From positions 69,316-124,647 of the forward strand of contig NZ_LTAQ01000056.1 of assembly GCF_001590835.1 (NCBI RefSeq): a stretch of 55,332 nt of DNA. The letters are read 5' to 3'. Position 1 is the stretch's first letter, and every line of letters begins with the position of its first letter. The DNA is from Bacillus gaemokensis (GTDB lineage Bacteria; Bacillota; Bacilli; Bacillales; Bacillaceae_G). Made by a program: the position numbers and the translations under genes. Below the pieces are notes generated by a model. It was not told where the DNA came from. It made no database searches and saw only the letters and a program-made list of their open reading frames with translations. Of the stretch, positions 1-7,511 are shown one piece after another.

Positions 1-104
1 GAACGCTCGTATTCTACGAATTTTAAGAAGTCTTCGAAGTAGCGGGCGTGTGATGCTTGGTGGATTTTTAGTTCACCGGCTTCGACGATGCCTTCTTCTG
101 GCAC
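1..104 (-). CDS. Partial reading frame at left edge, probably host
   Basis: Read leftwards, positions 104 to 1 stay open and use codons like a real gene; the encoded stretch includes GELKIHQASHARYFEDF. The frame leaves the window. A stop lies directly upstream (107-105), then a GTG at 104-102 with no good ribosome binding site, so the frame may begin at the prophage junction rather than at a real start. I do not recognise the protein. It could be the 3' part of a host gene split or flanked by the prophage. Confidence 0.3.
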   Translation of the reverse strand, partial: MPEEGIVEAGELKIHQASHARYFEDFLKFVEYER

Positions 105-117
105 TTACATATATCGT

Positions 118-133
118 TACGTGAATTCACGTA
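118..133. repeat. 16-bp palindrome TACGTGAATTCACGTA, copy 1
   Basis: A perfect 16-bp inverted repeat just outside the integrase gene. An identical copy lies at 10052-10067 and a one-mismatch copy at 54041-54056. It looks like a dispersed operator; the binding protein is unknown. Confidence 0.55.
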
Positions 134-166
134 TTTTTAACGGCTGTAAGACGTAATGATAAGCGT

Positions 167-189
167 GGGACACAAATCGGGACACAAAT
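167..189. repeat. Two integrase arm-type repeats, left end
   Basis: GGGACACAAAT occurs at 167-177 and 179-189, a spacing of 12 bp. A third copy is at 1390-1400, and three degenerate copies with the same 12-bp period are at 55169-55203 at the other end. Short direct repeats with helical-turn spacing at both prophage ends fit arm-type binding sites of a tyrosine integrase. The role is inferred from position and spacing. Confidence 0.6.
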
Positions 190-192
190 CGC

Positions 193-1323
193 TTATATAT
201 TAGTGATTTTATCGAGTTGTTCCGATACAGATTTTTGCATATCAGGTAATACGTGACTGTACGTATTGAGGGTCGTTTCGATATCCGAATGGCCTAACCG
301 ATCAGCAATTAATTTAACGTTTACGTTTTGCTGTATTAATAATGTAGCGTGAGTATGTCGTAAATCGTGAAAACGTATCTTTGGCAATCCAAGTTTCTCC
401 GTTAGATTGTAAAATTCCTTACGTAAATTACGAGGAATCATCGGCTTGCCCATACGTGTACAAATCACCAAGTCATTATCTTCGTAGTCTCGACCGTGAT
501 ATAAACGTTCCTCTAAGATCATTTTTCGATGCGTCTTCAGTTCGCTAACGAGTTTGTCCGGGATATGGATAGAGCGTACACTAGAAGAATTCTTAGCACC
601 GGATTTTATTTCCGCCGACTGAGTTAGTGTTTGTCGAATATAAATTACGTTTTTTTCGAAATCAATATCTTTCCACCGTAACCCCATTATTTCACCTTGT
701 CGCATGCCTGTTAATAACGCCATTACACAAGCAGTATAACAACGCGTTAGACGATTTACGTGTTTAGATTCACGTATGAAATAGTTTACTTGCTCTAATG
801 TCCACACATTCATTTCTTTCCGCTGTCGTCTTGGTAGAGTAGTACCTGTAGCCGGATTATCTTTTATAAGCTTCATCGTCTTTGCTTTCTTGAGAGATGC
901 GCTGACTATTCGAAAGACTAGGTGAATAGTGTGCGAAGAGTAGGCTGTTTCATTTGCTAAATTATTTACAAACTTTTGAATGTGGATAGGTTCTATTTTT
1001 TGTAACTTGAAATGACCTAACCTCGGTTTTATTACATTCGCGCAATAGATTGAATGGATTTCATAAGTAGATTTCTGAAGGTAGATACGTCTCTCCTCGA
1101 ACCATTCATCAAGATACTTAGAGTAAGTCATTTGCGATAGGTCAAGAAACTCGTCGTTTAACATCTCCGCTTGTAGCTTAATTAACGCTTCTTCAGCTTC
1201 TTTCTCTGTTTTAAATCCACGTCGTTTTATTTGTCTCCTTTTTCCGGTAAAAGGATCTTTTCCTAAATCGAAAGAAAAATACCAATGCCCTCTTTGTTTA
1301 TCTTTTAATACGCTACCTTTCAC
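193..1323 (-). CDS. int: Tyrosine integrase
   Basis: Site-specific recombinase for prophage integration and, with a directionality factor, excision. The N-terminus has the arm-binding fold (KGSVLKDKQRGHWYFSFD), followed by a core-binding SAM-like domain and a C-terminal catalytic domain. Visible catalytic residues are Arg in TGMRQGE, the HDLRH box, His in RLGHSD and the nucleophile Tyr in NTYSHV, so the enzyme looks intact. Length (about 376 residues) is normal. An ATG lies at 1338, but its codons contain the GGAGG; the GTG at 1323, about 8 bases after that GGAGG, is the better start. It is the leftmost phage gene and faces the attachment end, with candidate arm sites on both sides. Confidence 0.95.
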   Translation of the reverse strand: MKGSVLKDKQRGHWYFSFDLGKDPFTGKRRQIKRRGFKTEKEAEEALIKLQAEMLNDEFLDLSQMTYSKYLDEWFEERRIYLQKSTYEIHSIYCANVIKPRLGHFKLQKIEPIHIQKFVNNLANETAYSSHTIHLVFRIVSASLKKAKTMKLIKDNPATGTTLPRRQRKEMNVWTLEQVNYFIRESKHVNRLTRCYTACVMALLTGMRQGEIMGLRWKDIDFEKNVIYIRQTLTQSAEIKSGAKNSSSVRSIHIPDKLVSELKTHRKMILEERLYHGRDYEDNDLVICTRMGKPMIPRNLRKEFYNLTEKLGLPKIRFHDLRHTHATLLIQQNVNVKLIADRLGHSDIETTLNTYSHVLPDMQKSVSEQLDKITNI

Positions 1324-1389
1324 AATTAAAACCTCCATAGAGGCCTAAATATTGAAAAATAACCTTCCATAACTTGTATTTTAAACTGC

Positions 1390-1400
1390 GGGACACAAAT
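1390..1400. repeat. Single arm-type repeat upstream of integrase
   Basis: GGGACACAAAT, identical to the two copies at 167-189, lies between the integrase start and the divergent early gene. Integrase bound here could also affect its own transcription; that is inference. Confidence 0.4.
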
Positions 1401-1532
1401 TGTATAGGGGTGGAAAAAGTAGAAAAACGTAAATTATTTATTTTTTTTTCGAAAAAAGTGTGCGAACTTACAAAGTGATGCGTCCTATATAGTATAAGGC
1501 AATCACAAGGCATTACACGGAGGTGGAAACGG

Positions 1533-1961
1533 GTGAACGAAAATAGCAACTTAGTATCAATCGAAGCCCAAACGGAATATTCAATTACGAGTGGAAAGCG
1601 AGAGACACGAATCTTTCTAAAGATGTATGTCGACGCAGTACACTCCGGTTTAATAGCGGACTTAGGTCCGGAAAGATGGACGACACTTTGCGTACTAGCG
1701 TCATTCATGGACGAAGATGGCGAATGTTACCCAACGCAAGACATGATAGCGAAGCGTCTCAATATAAGCCGTGAGAGCGCCAACAGACGCATCAAAAAGC
1801 TATGTGAGTATCGTTGGGATGGAAAGCCTTTAGTCGTCAAGGAGAGACGCAGACACGAGCGTACACAGCAATGGGAGAATACGGTTTATACGATTCTACC
1901 GATTAGTCAGCTAACGATATTCGGTAACGAGCCAGAATCTATACGTCCATGTGACGTGTGA
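1533..1961 (+). CDS. Winged-helix (HTH_36-like) DNA-binding protein, possible initiator or regulator
   Basis: A 142-residue protein starting at GTG with GGAGG 9 bases upstream. Residues 45-115 form a helix-turn-helix like those of plasmid and phage replication initiators: a cluster around PTQDMIAKRLNISRESANRRIKKL, then a basic wing. It is the first rightward gene and is divergent from the integrase. Three tandem 17-bp repeats begin 39 bases after its stop, an arrangement reminiscent of an initiator and its iterons. A second gene of the same type sits at 29514-29999, also followed by tandem repeats. Binding to these repeats is inferred; a transcription regulator is the alternative. Confidence 0.7.
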   Translation: MNENSNLVSIEAQTEYSITSGKRETRIFLKMYVDAVHSGLIADLGPERWTTLCVLASFMDEDGECYPTQDMIAKRLNISRESANRRIKKLCEYRWDGKPLVVKERRRHERTQQWENTVYTILPISQLTIFGNEPESIRPCDV

Positions 1962-2000
1962 CCACATATGGCGCCTTCCACACATGGTTGTAGTTCACAC

Positions 2001-2051
2001 TAACAAGAACTAACTCTTAACAAGAACTATCTTTTAACAAGAAAAAGATTA
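2001..2051 (+). repeat. Three tandem 17-bp iteron-like repeats
   Basis: TAACAAGAA starts at 2001, 2018 and 2035, exactly 17 bp apart; the first two units share TAACAAGAACTA. They lie directly downstream of the HTH gene in an AT-rich segment. Possible protein-binding array or origin. Confidence 0.6.
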
Positions 2052-2108
2052 AGAGCCAAAACCTTGAAGTCTATTTCTATCGAAATATCCTTCCATTATT
2101 AATATATT

Positions 2109-2139
2109 CGGCGGTAATTACTTATATAAAAGAACGCCG
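2109..2139. other. Hairpin in AT-rich non-coding segment
   Basis: CGGCG (2109-2113) and CGCCG (2135-2139) flank the AT-rich block TACTTATATAAAAGA. The same block followed by CCGCTAA recurs in the non-coding segment after the second HTH gene (about 30230-30255). There is no U-tract, so it is not an ordinary terminator. Confidence 0.45.
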
Positions 2140-2207
2140 CTAATAGATGATGAGATACAACGAGCGTAAGCGAAGTTGTAAGGTTTTGGATAAAAGGAGG
2201 ATTAAAA

Positions 2208-2423
2208 ATGGAAGAAGAGTATATCTGTGACATCGGAACTGCTTGTAGTATCCAAAAGGTTGGTGAAGACATACATATCGCTTTCTATAACGGAGATGTT
2301 TGTAAATATCGCGGAATAGTCGAAGGAAAGGATGTACTATTTATATCGCAATGGATCATCGGAAATTTCAGTAATGAATCAGCGCATGGAGGTGTTTACG
2401 ATGAAAGATATAACGGCAGGTAG
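2208..2423 (+). CDS. Small hypothetical phage protein
   Basis: A 71-residue acidic protein with a strong AGGAGG 8 bases before ATG. The sequence is compact and mixed (for example GEDIHIAFYNGDVCKYRG), with no membrane segment or metal site. It opens an early operon and its 3' end overlaps the next gene by 23 bases. Not recognised. Confidence 0.7.
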   Translation: MEEEYICDIGTACSIQKVGEDIHIAFYNGDVCKYRGIVEGKDVLFISQWIIGNFSNESAHGGVYDERYNGR

Positions 2424-2820
2424 GTTACAACGCCTTCTAGCGAATCTCAACAAGGAGATAGTCCTGTTAGAAGCGGTATTTAACGAAGTTGATCGTCAAT
2501 TAAAACATATAGAACTCGTTCAAATAGACTTGCTTTATATCGTTGAGTTAGAAACGTTCAGCTCTGTACGAGGCTATCACTTAGCGAAAAAGCTTAAAGA
2601 AGTCCGTTTGGAACGACGTACGATAAAAGATCACTGGGAGGAACTTAAGCTAGTACTAGACTCGCTAAAGGAAACGAAAGCCAAAACGAAGGAACAGATG
2701 CTAACTATTTACGAAAAGAGAAAACGCTTAGATGATCGTAAGTACCACATTCGAAAACTCGATGGTGACTTCGAAATACTCGCGGATGGTATCGTCAGCA
2801 AAAAGAAACCACTAACGTAA
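2401..2820 (+). CDS. Coiled-coil hypothetical protein
   Basis: A 139-residue, Lys/Glu-rich, mostly helical protein with heptad-like stretches from about residue 12 to 120. The frame is open further upstream, but the ATG at 2401 has GGAGG 8 bases before it inside the end of the previous gene, so this start was chosen. Probably translated with its upstream neighbour. No domain recognised. Confidence 0.7.
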   Translation: MKDITAGRLQRLLANLNKEIVLLEAVFNEVDRQLKHIELVQIDLLYIVELETFSSVRGYHLAKKLKEVRLERRTIKDHWEELKLVLDSLKETKAKTKEQMLTIYEKRKRLDDRKYHIRKLDGDFEILADGIVSKKKPLT

Positions 2821-3043
2821 ATTTTACGGTCAAATAGACAGACAAAAATCTAGGAACATACGAATGTATATAACGAGGGGTGTTATCGGTAGGGTTAGCG
2901 TTTTATAACGGGAAAAGACCCGCAATAAGCAGGTCTCTTGGCATAGTTCCCATCTGGAGATTACCTATATATTAACAAATTTAGGTCGTTTATACCATGT
3001 GGTGTGTGTTGAGAAATAAAATGGAGGACTAACAAACAATCGA
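2821..3043. other. Non-coding gap with small inverted repeats
   Basis: No frame with a ribosome binding site. There is a possible stem between AGACC and GGTCT around 2926-2938, and an AT-rich stretch before the next gene. It may hold a leader or promoter; no consensus promoter is evident. Confidence 0.3.
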
Positions 3044-3193
3044 ATGCAGCTACACGATTTATTACTGAAAGAAATCTACATCGAGGCGCTAATCCGCCGG
3101 AACATATTCAAAACGGAAGACGGACGGGACTTATGGCAGGCGTCTAACGAGGAATTACATGCGCAATTATTTGACGAGGAGGGGACGAAATGA
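3044..3193 (+). CDS. Small Fur-regulated-basic-protein-like (FbpA-like) protein
   Basis: A 49-residue protein matching the remembered FbpA small-protein pattern: an aliphatic helix (LLLKEIYIEALIRRNIF), then an acidic turn with DGRDLWQASNEEL. In Bacillus this family includes small proteins linked to iron-sparing regulation, while many phage copies have no known role. GGAGG lies 16 bases before ATG, rather far. It overlaps the next gene by 4 bases. The family call is from pattern memory. Confidence 0.55.
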   Translation: MQLHDLLLKEIYIEALIRRNIFKTEDGRDLWQASNEELHAQLFDEEGTK

Positions 3194-3363
3194 AAGACAT
3201 TATCGAAATGATTGAGCGTCAGATAGCGTACATGTTTATCGTATCTCATACAAAAGAGGAGGTACAAGCGGAAATAGACCGCGGAAATAAACACGTAGAG
3301 TGGGCGTTAGGAGAAATGAATAAATGTCAGGATGGGCTTACGAAAGGGAGTGGCACCGAATGA
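3190..3363 (+). CDS. Small hypothetical protein
   Basis: A 57-residue protein overlapping the previous gene (ATGA) with GAGGAGGGG upstream, so translation is probably coupled. It is helical and charged, with no cysteine pairs or membrane segment. Its stop overlaps the start of the next gene (ATGA). Not recognised. Confidence 0.6.
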   Translation: MKDIIEMIERQIAYMFIVSHTKEEVQAEIDRGNKHVEWALGEMNKCQDGLTKGSGTE

Positions 3364-3746
3364 CCCGCATATCAACGAAAGATTTCCGCAACCTACCAAT
3401 CGAAAAGTGGAACGTAACAACATTCCGTGAGTACCTAAAGCACGTACATGAGGAGCGTTATAAAATTCCTTATGTCACTCGAAGTTATGCGATGGAAGGT
3501 CGTATGTTGAAGATGTCACTTGCGGAATATAACCAGGAAGTTTTAAAACGATTCATTGACGCATGTTTCGCCGACTATAAGCCGACGCGGGAGTATCCCG
3601 GATTAAACTTTGCGTTTATGTATTCGTATATGCGAGGGCGGTTATTGCCGAGAGTGCTCGATGAGTTACGCAGGGAAGAAGCGAAATTACAAAGGCAAGC
3701 GGCACAGCCGGAAGTTAGTACGGAGGAAATAATTAACTATTTATAA
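3360..3746 (+). CDS. Hypothetical early protein
   Basis: A 128-residue basic protein. The ATG at 3360 overlaps the upstream stop and has AAAGGGAG before it; a further upstream start would overlap the previous gene more and lacks a binding site. A Trp/Tyr-rich N-terminal half (LPIEKWNVTTFREYLKHVH) is followed by a helical C-terminus. It lies in a run of early genes leading to the helicase loader. Function unknown. Confidence 0.65.
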   Translation: MTRISTKDFRNLPIEKWNVTTFREYLKHVHEERYKIPYVTRSYAMEGRMLKMSLAEYNQEVLKRFIDACFADYKPTREYPGLNFAFMYSYMRGRLLPRVLDELRREEAKLQRQAAQPEVSTEEIINYL

Positions 3747-3761
3747 ACGGAGGGGAAACGA

Positions 3762-4259
3762 ATGGTACGTCTTAAATTATCGTTTGAGCAAGTGAAAGCG
3801 AAGTTTGAAAAAAGGGGATATGAGTTATTAGAAACCGAGTACGAAAATGATATGCAGAGAATGCACTTTAAATGTCCGCATCATCCGGATCAAGAAACTC
3901 GAATTTCTTATGCCTCATTAAGAAGAGGATGTGGTTGTGTCTACTGTGGAAGAGAACGAACAGGAAAAGTAACTTCTGAACGAAATAAATTACCGAGAGA
4001 AGAAGAGCTTAAGTTTCCAAAACGTAAGTATTCGAGGGAAGAACGTGAAGTCGCACGTAATGAATCTATTAAATTACTAGATACCCATTGTTGGGACTGT
4101 CCGTTTAATAATCTAAACAAGCTAGAAGACGTTGAGGGTCGTTGTTATCGACATTGTCCATACGGATTAGAACTACGTAAGTGTGGTGCAATTATGGCAG
4201 GTGAGGATGTCGATGCTGTAACGGAGCATTACCGTAAGGAGGCGCTAGTAAATGAGTAA
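3762..4259 (+). CDS. Zinc-finger protein, endonuclease-associated type
   Basis: A 165-residue protein that looks like two joined modules. Residues 5-65 resemble the treble-clef repeat that accompanies homing endonucleases (KFEKRGYELLETEY, then CPHH and GCGCVYC). Residues 105-150 hold a Cys-rich module, CWDCPFNN followed by Cys/His pairs to LRKCG, seen in small Bacillus phage zinc proteins. It overlaps the following HNH endonuclease gene by 8 bases, which supports a shared DNA-binding role. No catalytic HNH residues are visible. Confidence 0.65.
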   Translation: MVRLKLSFEQVKAKFEKRGYELLETEYENDMQRMHFKCPHHPDQETRISYASLRRGCGCVYCGRERTGKVTSERNKLPREEELKFPKRKYSREEREVARNESIKLLDTHCWDCPFNNLNKLEDVEGRCYRHCPYGLELRKCGAIMAGEDVDAVTEHYRKEALVNE

Positions 4260-5046
4260 GGCTGGCGTGGCGAAGACGCAGGAGTTTCGGAAGCCGAGGA
4301 AACGTAAGAAGGTAACGTTAGAGGAACGAGTTATTGATGGTGAAGTGGTTGTCGGAAAAGAGTGTACGAAGTGTGGCGAGTGGAAACCGTTAGATGGTGG
4401 TTTTGGTACAGATACGAGAGGGGTTGGAGGTAAAACTTCAGCTTGCAGGCTATGTAAAAGGGAAGTAAGTTCTAATTGGTATATAGAAAATAAAGAAAGA
4501 AAGTTGGATAGTCATCGAAAGTGGCGCGAAGAAAATAAGGAATATTACCGTAAGTACTACGAAGAAAACAAGGGAAAAGTTGCAGGGATTACTCGTAAAT
4601 GGAGACAGCACAACCCAGAAAAATATGTACTAACAAGACATCGTCGGTCTGCCAGAAAAAAGGCGTTACCTAGCGATTTCACAATCGAGCATGTAGAAAA
4701 AGTGTTAACACATTTCAGAAATAGATGTGTTTTAACAGACTCGACAGACTTTCATTGGGATCACGTAATACCGATATCTATAGGTCATGGTGGTACAGTA
4801 TACGGGAATATGATTCCGTTACGTGGTGACTTAAATGAATCAAAAGGCGATAAAAACATTTTCGATTGGTTCAAAACGAATAGGCAACGTTTTGAATTAT
4901 CGTACGAGAAATTTAACTTTCTTATCGAATGGTTGGCATTCGTTAACGGTAAGACAGTTCAGGAATATCGAGACTATGTGTACTGGTGTCATGAAAATCC
5001 TCGTACATTAGAAAATTTAGAAACAGAAAGCGAGGTAATGTCATGA
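4252..5046 (+). CDS. HNH endonuclease
   Basis: A 264-residue protein. Residues 35-75 hold a treble-clef zinc finger (CTKCGEWKPL and CRLCK) and residues 160-210 hold the HNH core (WDHVIPISIGHGG, then NMIPLRGDLNESKGDK). The basic, Tyr/Lys-rich linker (75-140) with repeated REENKEYYRKYYEENK-like units suggests DNA binding. The second Cys pair often found in HNH is reduced to a single Cys (RCVLT). It may be a homing endonuclease or phage packaging/replication nuclease; position among early genes favours a free-standing homing enzyme. Confidence 0.8.
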   Translation: MSKAGVAKTQEFRKPRKRKKVTLEERVIDGEVVVGKECTKCGEWKPLDGGFGTDTRGVGGKTSACRLCKREVSSNWYIENKERKLDSHRKWREENKEYYRKYYEENKGKVAGITRKWRQHNPEKYVLTRHRRSARKKALPSDFTIEHVEKVLTHFRNRCVLTDSTDFHWDHVIPISIGHGGTVYGNMIPLRGDLNESKGDKNIFDWFKTNRQRFELSYEKFNFLIEWLAFVNGKTVQEYRDYVYWCHENPRTLENLETESEVMS

Positions 5047-5807
5047 AATGTATACTCGCTGACTACTGTTCACTTTACAAAAGCGATTCGTGCAATAAAT
5101 ACTGTTCGTCTTATATTGCGGTTCACGGCACGAATGGAAAAAGTGGTCGTTCATTTACAACTAGTTTACCAGATGAGTACAAGTTTATTACAGCGAAAAA
5201 CTCTCCTGTTCGAGAGTCACAACCAAAGGTTTACAAGTCAATAGACGCATATATAGGGACCTTTAAACGGCAGTTCGGTTCTACAGAAGTACAAGATGTT
5301 ACAAGTAAAATTAAATCTTTATACCTATATTCCGATGAACCAGGAACAGGAAAAACAACGACAGCATCGGCTGTGACCAACGAGTGGTTAATATATCACT
5401 ATATTGGTAGTTTACAAAACGGATTGCAGCCGTTGCAGATACCAGCGTTCTTTCTAGACGTAAATCATTTTCAAACGTTATTCAACGAATTTAACCGCTC
5501 GAACATACCGAAAGAGGTCGCGGAGAAATCCGCAAAAGAATATTACCGTCGTATGAGTAACGCAAAGACGGCACCTTTCGCAGTGCTGGACGATATTGGA
5601 GTACGGAGTGCAACCGAAGCATTTCGAGGTGATTTACATGCGGTTATTAACCATCGGGTAACGAACGGATTACCAACGGTGTACACTTCGAACATTTCTA
5701 TCGACGAGTTGGAAAGCGTGTTTGATCGTAGGCTGTACGATAGAGTGCGAGATTTGTGCGTGGTGTTGCCGTTCGAGGGCGAATCGAAAAGGGGGATGCG
5801 TAGATGA
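5043..5807 (+). CDS. DnaC-like helicase loader ATPase
   Basis: An AAA+ protein that probably loads the phage DnaB-like helicase encoded at 7512. Walker A (SDEPGTGKTT) is at residues 97-106, Walker B is FAVLDDIG, sensor 1 is TVYTSN, and an arginine follows in RRLYDRVRD. The first 22 residues carry four cysteines (positions 3, 9, 17, 21), a possible metal site not usual for DnaC/DnaI core proteins, though DnaI has an N-terminal zinc domain. It overlaps its neighbours by ATGA on both sides. Confidence 0.85.
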   Translation: MKCILADYCSLYKSDSCNKYCSSYIAVHGTNGKSGRSFTTSLPDEYKFITAKNSPVRESQPKVYKSIDAYIGTFKRQFGSTEVQDVTSKIKSLYLYSDEPGTGKTTTASAVTNEWLIYHYIGSLQNGLQPLQIPAFFLDVNHFQTLFNEFNRSNIPKEVAEKSAKEYYRRMSNAKTAPFAVLDDIGVRSATEAFRGDLHAVINHRVTNGLPTVYTSNISIDELESVFDRRLYDRVRDLCVVLPFEGESKRGMRR

Positions 5808-5989
5808 GTGTGGGAGACGTTATAGGAACGAGTTTCTTTATTGGAGCGCCTGTACTTTTCGTACTTTTCTTGGTTTACGCACTACTGACTGACGAAGACG
5901 TTAGAGATGCCTTGTTGGTATCGCTCGTATTCATAGTGGTTAGTATCGGAGTAGGCTTCGTAGTTTTAAAACTGTTAGGAATCGCTTAG
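5804..5989 (+). CDS. Small membrane protein, two TM segments
   Basis: A 61-residue protein with hydrophobic segments at about 8-27 and 38-58. ATGA overlap with the loader gene. It belongs to a series of very small membrane proteins in this phage (also at 6001, 18709, 21369 and 23142). Function unknown. Confidence 0.65.
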   Translation: MSVGDVIGTSFFIGAPVLFVLFLVYALLTDEDVRDALLVSLVFIVVSIGVGFVVLKLLGIA

Positions 5990-6000
5990 GAGGAATCAGA

Positions 6001-6156
6001 GTGAAAGAGATTATTATCGGTACCTGTATGTATCTACCCTTAACGTTTTGGCTTGGTTATTTTTGCGGACTTAGCAACGTCGAAACGCTTGGGACGATGT
6101 TTATTGTTGGAGTGACGACCGGGCTTTATAACGTAGTATTGAAGGAGACAGAGTAA
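6001..6156 (+). CDS. Very small membrane protein
   Basis: A 51-residue protein starting at GTG after a strong AGGAGG (spacing 9). Hydrophobic segments at about 3-22 and 31-45. Last gene of this operon; a shared terminator follows at 6286-6311. Confidence 0.6.
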   Translation: MKEIIIGTCMYLPLTFWLGYFCGLSNVETLGTMFIVGVTTGLYNVVLKETE

Positions 6157-6285
6157 TCGGATGTGAATTAAGACCAAATTTGAATTTTATAGAGAAAAAA
6201 AGAAATATAAATGAGCTTTGGACAAGGTATTGAACGTTGAAAAAGTGGTAAGAAAGTTGCATGTTGTGTGTGGGGTGCGTAAAAA

Positions 6286-6311
6286 AAAGGCACTTTCATA
6301 AGTGCCTTTTG
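6286..6311. terminator. Bidirectional intrinsic terminator
   Basis: The 11-base arm AAAAGGCACTT, loop TCAT and perfect complementary arm have A-runs on one side and T-runs on the other. It separates the rightward early operon from the leftward secreted-protein gene. Confidence 0.9.
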
Positions 6312-6316
6312 ACAGA

Positions 6317-6700
6317 TTATCTATTTACAGTTATGTATGCTGTAAGTTCTCCATGATATGTTCTTTCAGATCCCCAAGCTCCATTAGCTACAACATCATA
6401 TTGACCTGCAGAAACGCCGTTTAGATAGAAACTTTCGTTAAACCATTTGCCATTGATACCAGCGTCTACATCTATACGTTTAACAACGTCGCCACCTTTG
6501 CTTACTAACTCAAGAACGCATCCTCCTGGAGGAGCTTGTCCAGATACATCAATAGATGTGGCATTTCTTGAATAAGTATTAGCATCTGTACTGAAACTAA
6601 TACTACCTTTTGATCCCATTGCAAATGCGTCAGAAGTACCGAATAGTAGGCCACTGCATAAAATACCTGCGGCTAACACGGATTGTCCAAATTTTTTCAT
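6317..6700 (-). CDS. Secreted Ig-like protein, likely lysogenic-conversion gene
   Basis: A 127-residue protein with a clear Sec signal peptide (MKKFGQSVLAAGILCSG, cleavage near DAFA). The mature part is Gly/Ser/Asn-rich with alternating beta-strand pattern (SIDVSGQAPPGGCVLELVSKG), like a small Ig fold. The ATG at 6700 with GGGGAGG 8 bases upstream is the start; an earlier TTG at 6718 overlaps that site. It stands alone, opposite to all surrounding genes, with its own terminator, and its codons are more AT-rich than the neighbours. This is the usual pattern of a moron expressed in the lysogen. The activity is unknown. Confidence 0.75.
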   Translation of the reverse strand: MKKFGQSVLAAGILCSGLLFGTSDAFAMGSKGSISFSTDANTYSRNATSIDVSGQAPPGGCVLELVSKGGDVVKRIDVDAGINGKWFNESFYLNGVSAGQYDVVANGAWGSERTYHGELTAYITVNR

Positions 6701-6775
6701 GTTGCATATCCTCCCCAAATAAATGTTATATACAAATATTAGGTTAACACGAATGGCAATATTTGGTCAACGAAA

Positions 6776-6801
6776 AATAATATGCAATTTTGCATATTAT
6801 T
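6776..6801. promoter_or_regulatory. 26-bp perfect palindrome upstream of secreted-protein gene
   Basis: Arms AATAATATGCAA with a two-base centre (TT). It lies about 75 bases upstream of the start of the leftward gene, with TTGACC next to it on the same strand. A dimeric regulator site is the simplest reading. Confidence 0.55.
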
Positions 6802-6992
6802 GTTAATTAATGGGAGTCGATGGAGGTAAAGGAATAAAAAGGTTTATTTTTGAGATAAGGATGATGCTAGTTCAAGAGGATTGGTGGAAGTCAAAATAAG
6901 ATATGAAGCGGTGAAGAAGTCAAAATATTTTTTGGAAAGTAGGGAAGAAAACTCCACAAAATAATCCTTTTAGAAGAAAGTGAGGCTACAAA

Positions 6993-7271
6993 ATGAACGC
7001 ATATTCAACGAAAGAACAAGAAACGGTATTGACTTTCGATAACGAAACGAAGGAATGGAGCGCATATTCTTGCGTTCCTAAACACATTCGTAAATTAATA
7101 GCTTTGGTCGGAGAGGAAAACGTTACTGTTATCGAAAAGGATGGCGATTCTACCCTAGCGGTGAAATGTACGTTAGACGAAAAGCAAGTAAGTATGAAGA
7201 AAATACGTCAGTATAGCGAGGATCAGAAGCGAAAGATGGCGGATAGAATGCGGGCGATTAGAGGAGTGTGA
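6993..7271 (+). CDS. Hypothetical early protein
   Basis: A 92-residue protein after GAAAGTGAGG. The N-terminal half is beta-like (ETVLTFDNETKEWSAYSCVPKH) and the C-terminus is a basic helix (EDQKRKMADRMRAIRGV). Similar proteins occur in Bacillus phages near replication genes, as far as I remember. A 240-base AT-rich gap without an evident gene separates it from the helicase. Confidence 0.65.
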   Translation: MNAYSTKEQETVLTFDNETKEWSAYSCVPKHIRKLIALVGEENVTVIEKDGDSTLAVKCTLDEKQVSMKKIRQYSEDQKRKMADRMRAIRGV

Positions 7272-7511
7272 AATTAAGTGTGCCGACCGTTAAAATTAAT
7301 AAGTATGTGTTATGTAACGTAACGGTTTGTATGAGAATTTTGAATGCAGAATTTTTTACGATACACTTATAAACACAAACGCTCCTTGATAACTGAATGA
7401 AAAATGACCTAAGTTTAAGTTTCTGAACAAAACACATAGTAGTCAAATAAGTAAGTTTAATGAGAACTAAATACAAATTAATCAACAGATGCTATAGTGG
7501 AGGTGTAGTTA

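Noticed and set aside
171-186. CACAAATCGGGACACA direct repeat shared with 55185-55200 as the att core
   Set aside because: The match is explained by overlap of 12-bp-spaced GGGACACAAAT units that also occur next to int. The true core is more likely further out; the exact junction cannot be fixed without attP or attB.
1313-1708. Leftward frame overlapping the integrase start and early HTH gene
   Set aside because: No ribosome binding site, odd composition, and it overlaps two well-supported genes and the intergenic control region.
4252-5046. HNH gene as the packaging endonuclease
   Set aside because: It lies among early genes far from terminase; a homing-type enzyme fits better.
7258-7485. 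Leftward frame in the gap before the helicase
   Set aside because: No binding site and unlikely composition; the segment is AT-rich non-coding.
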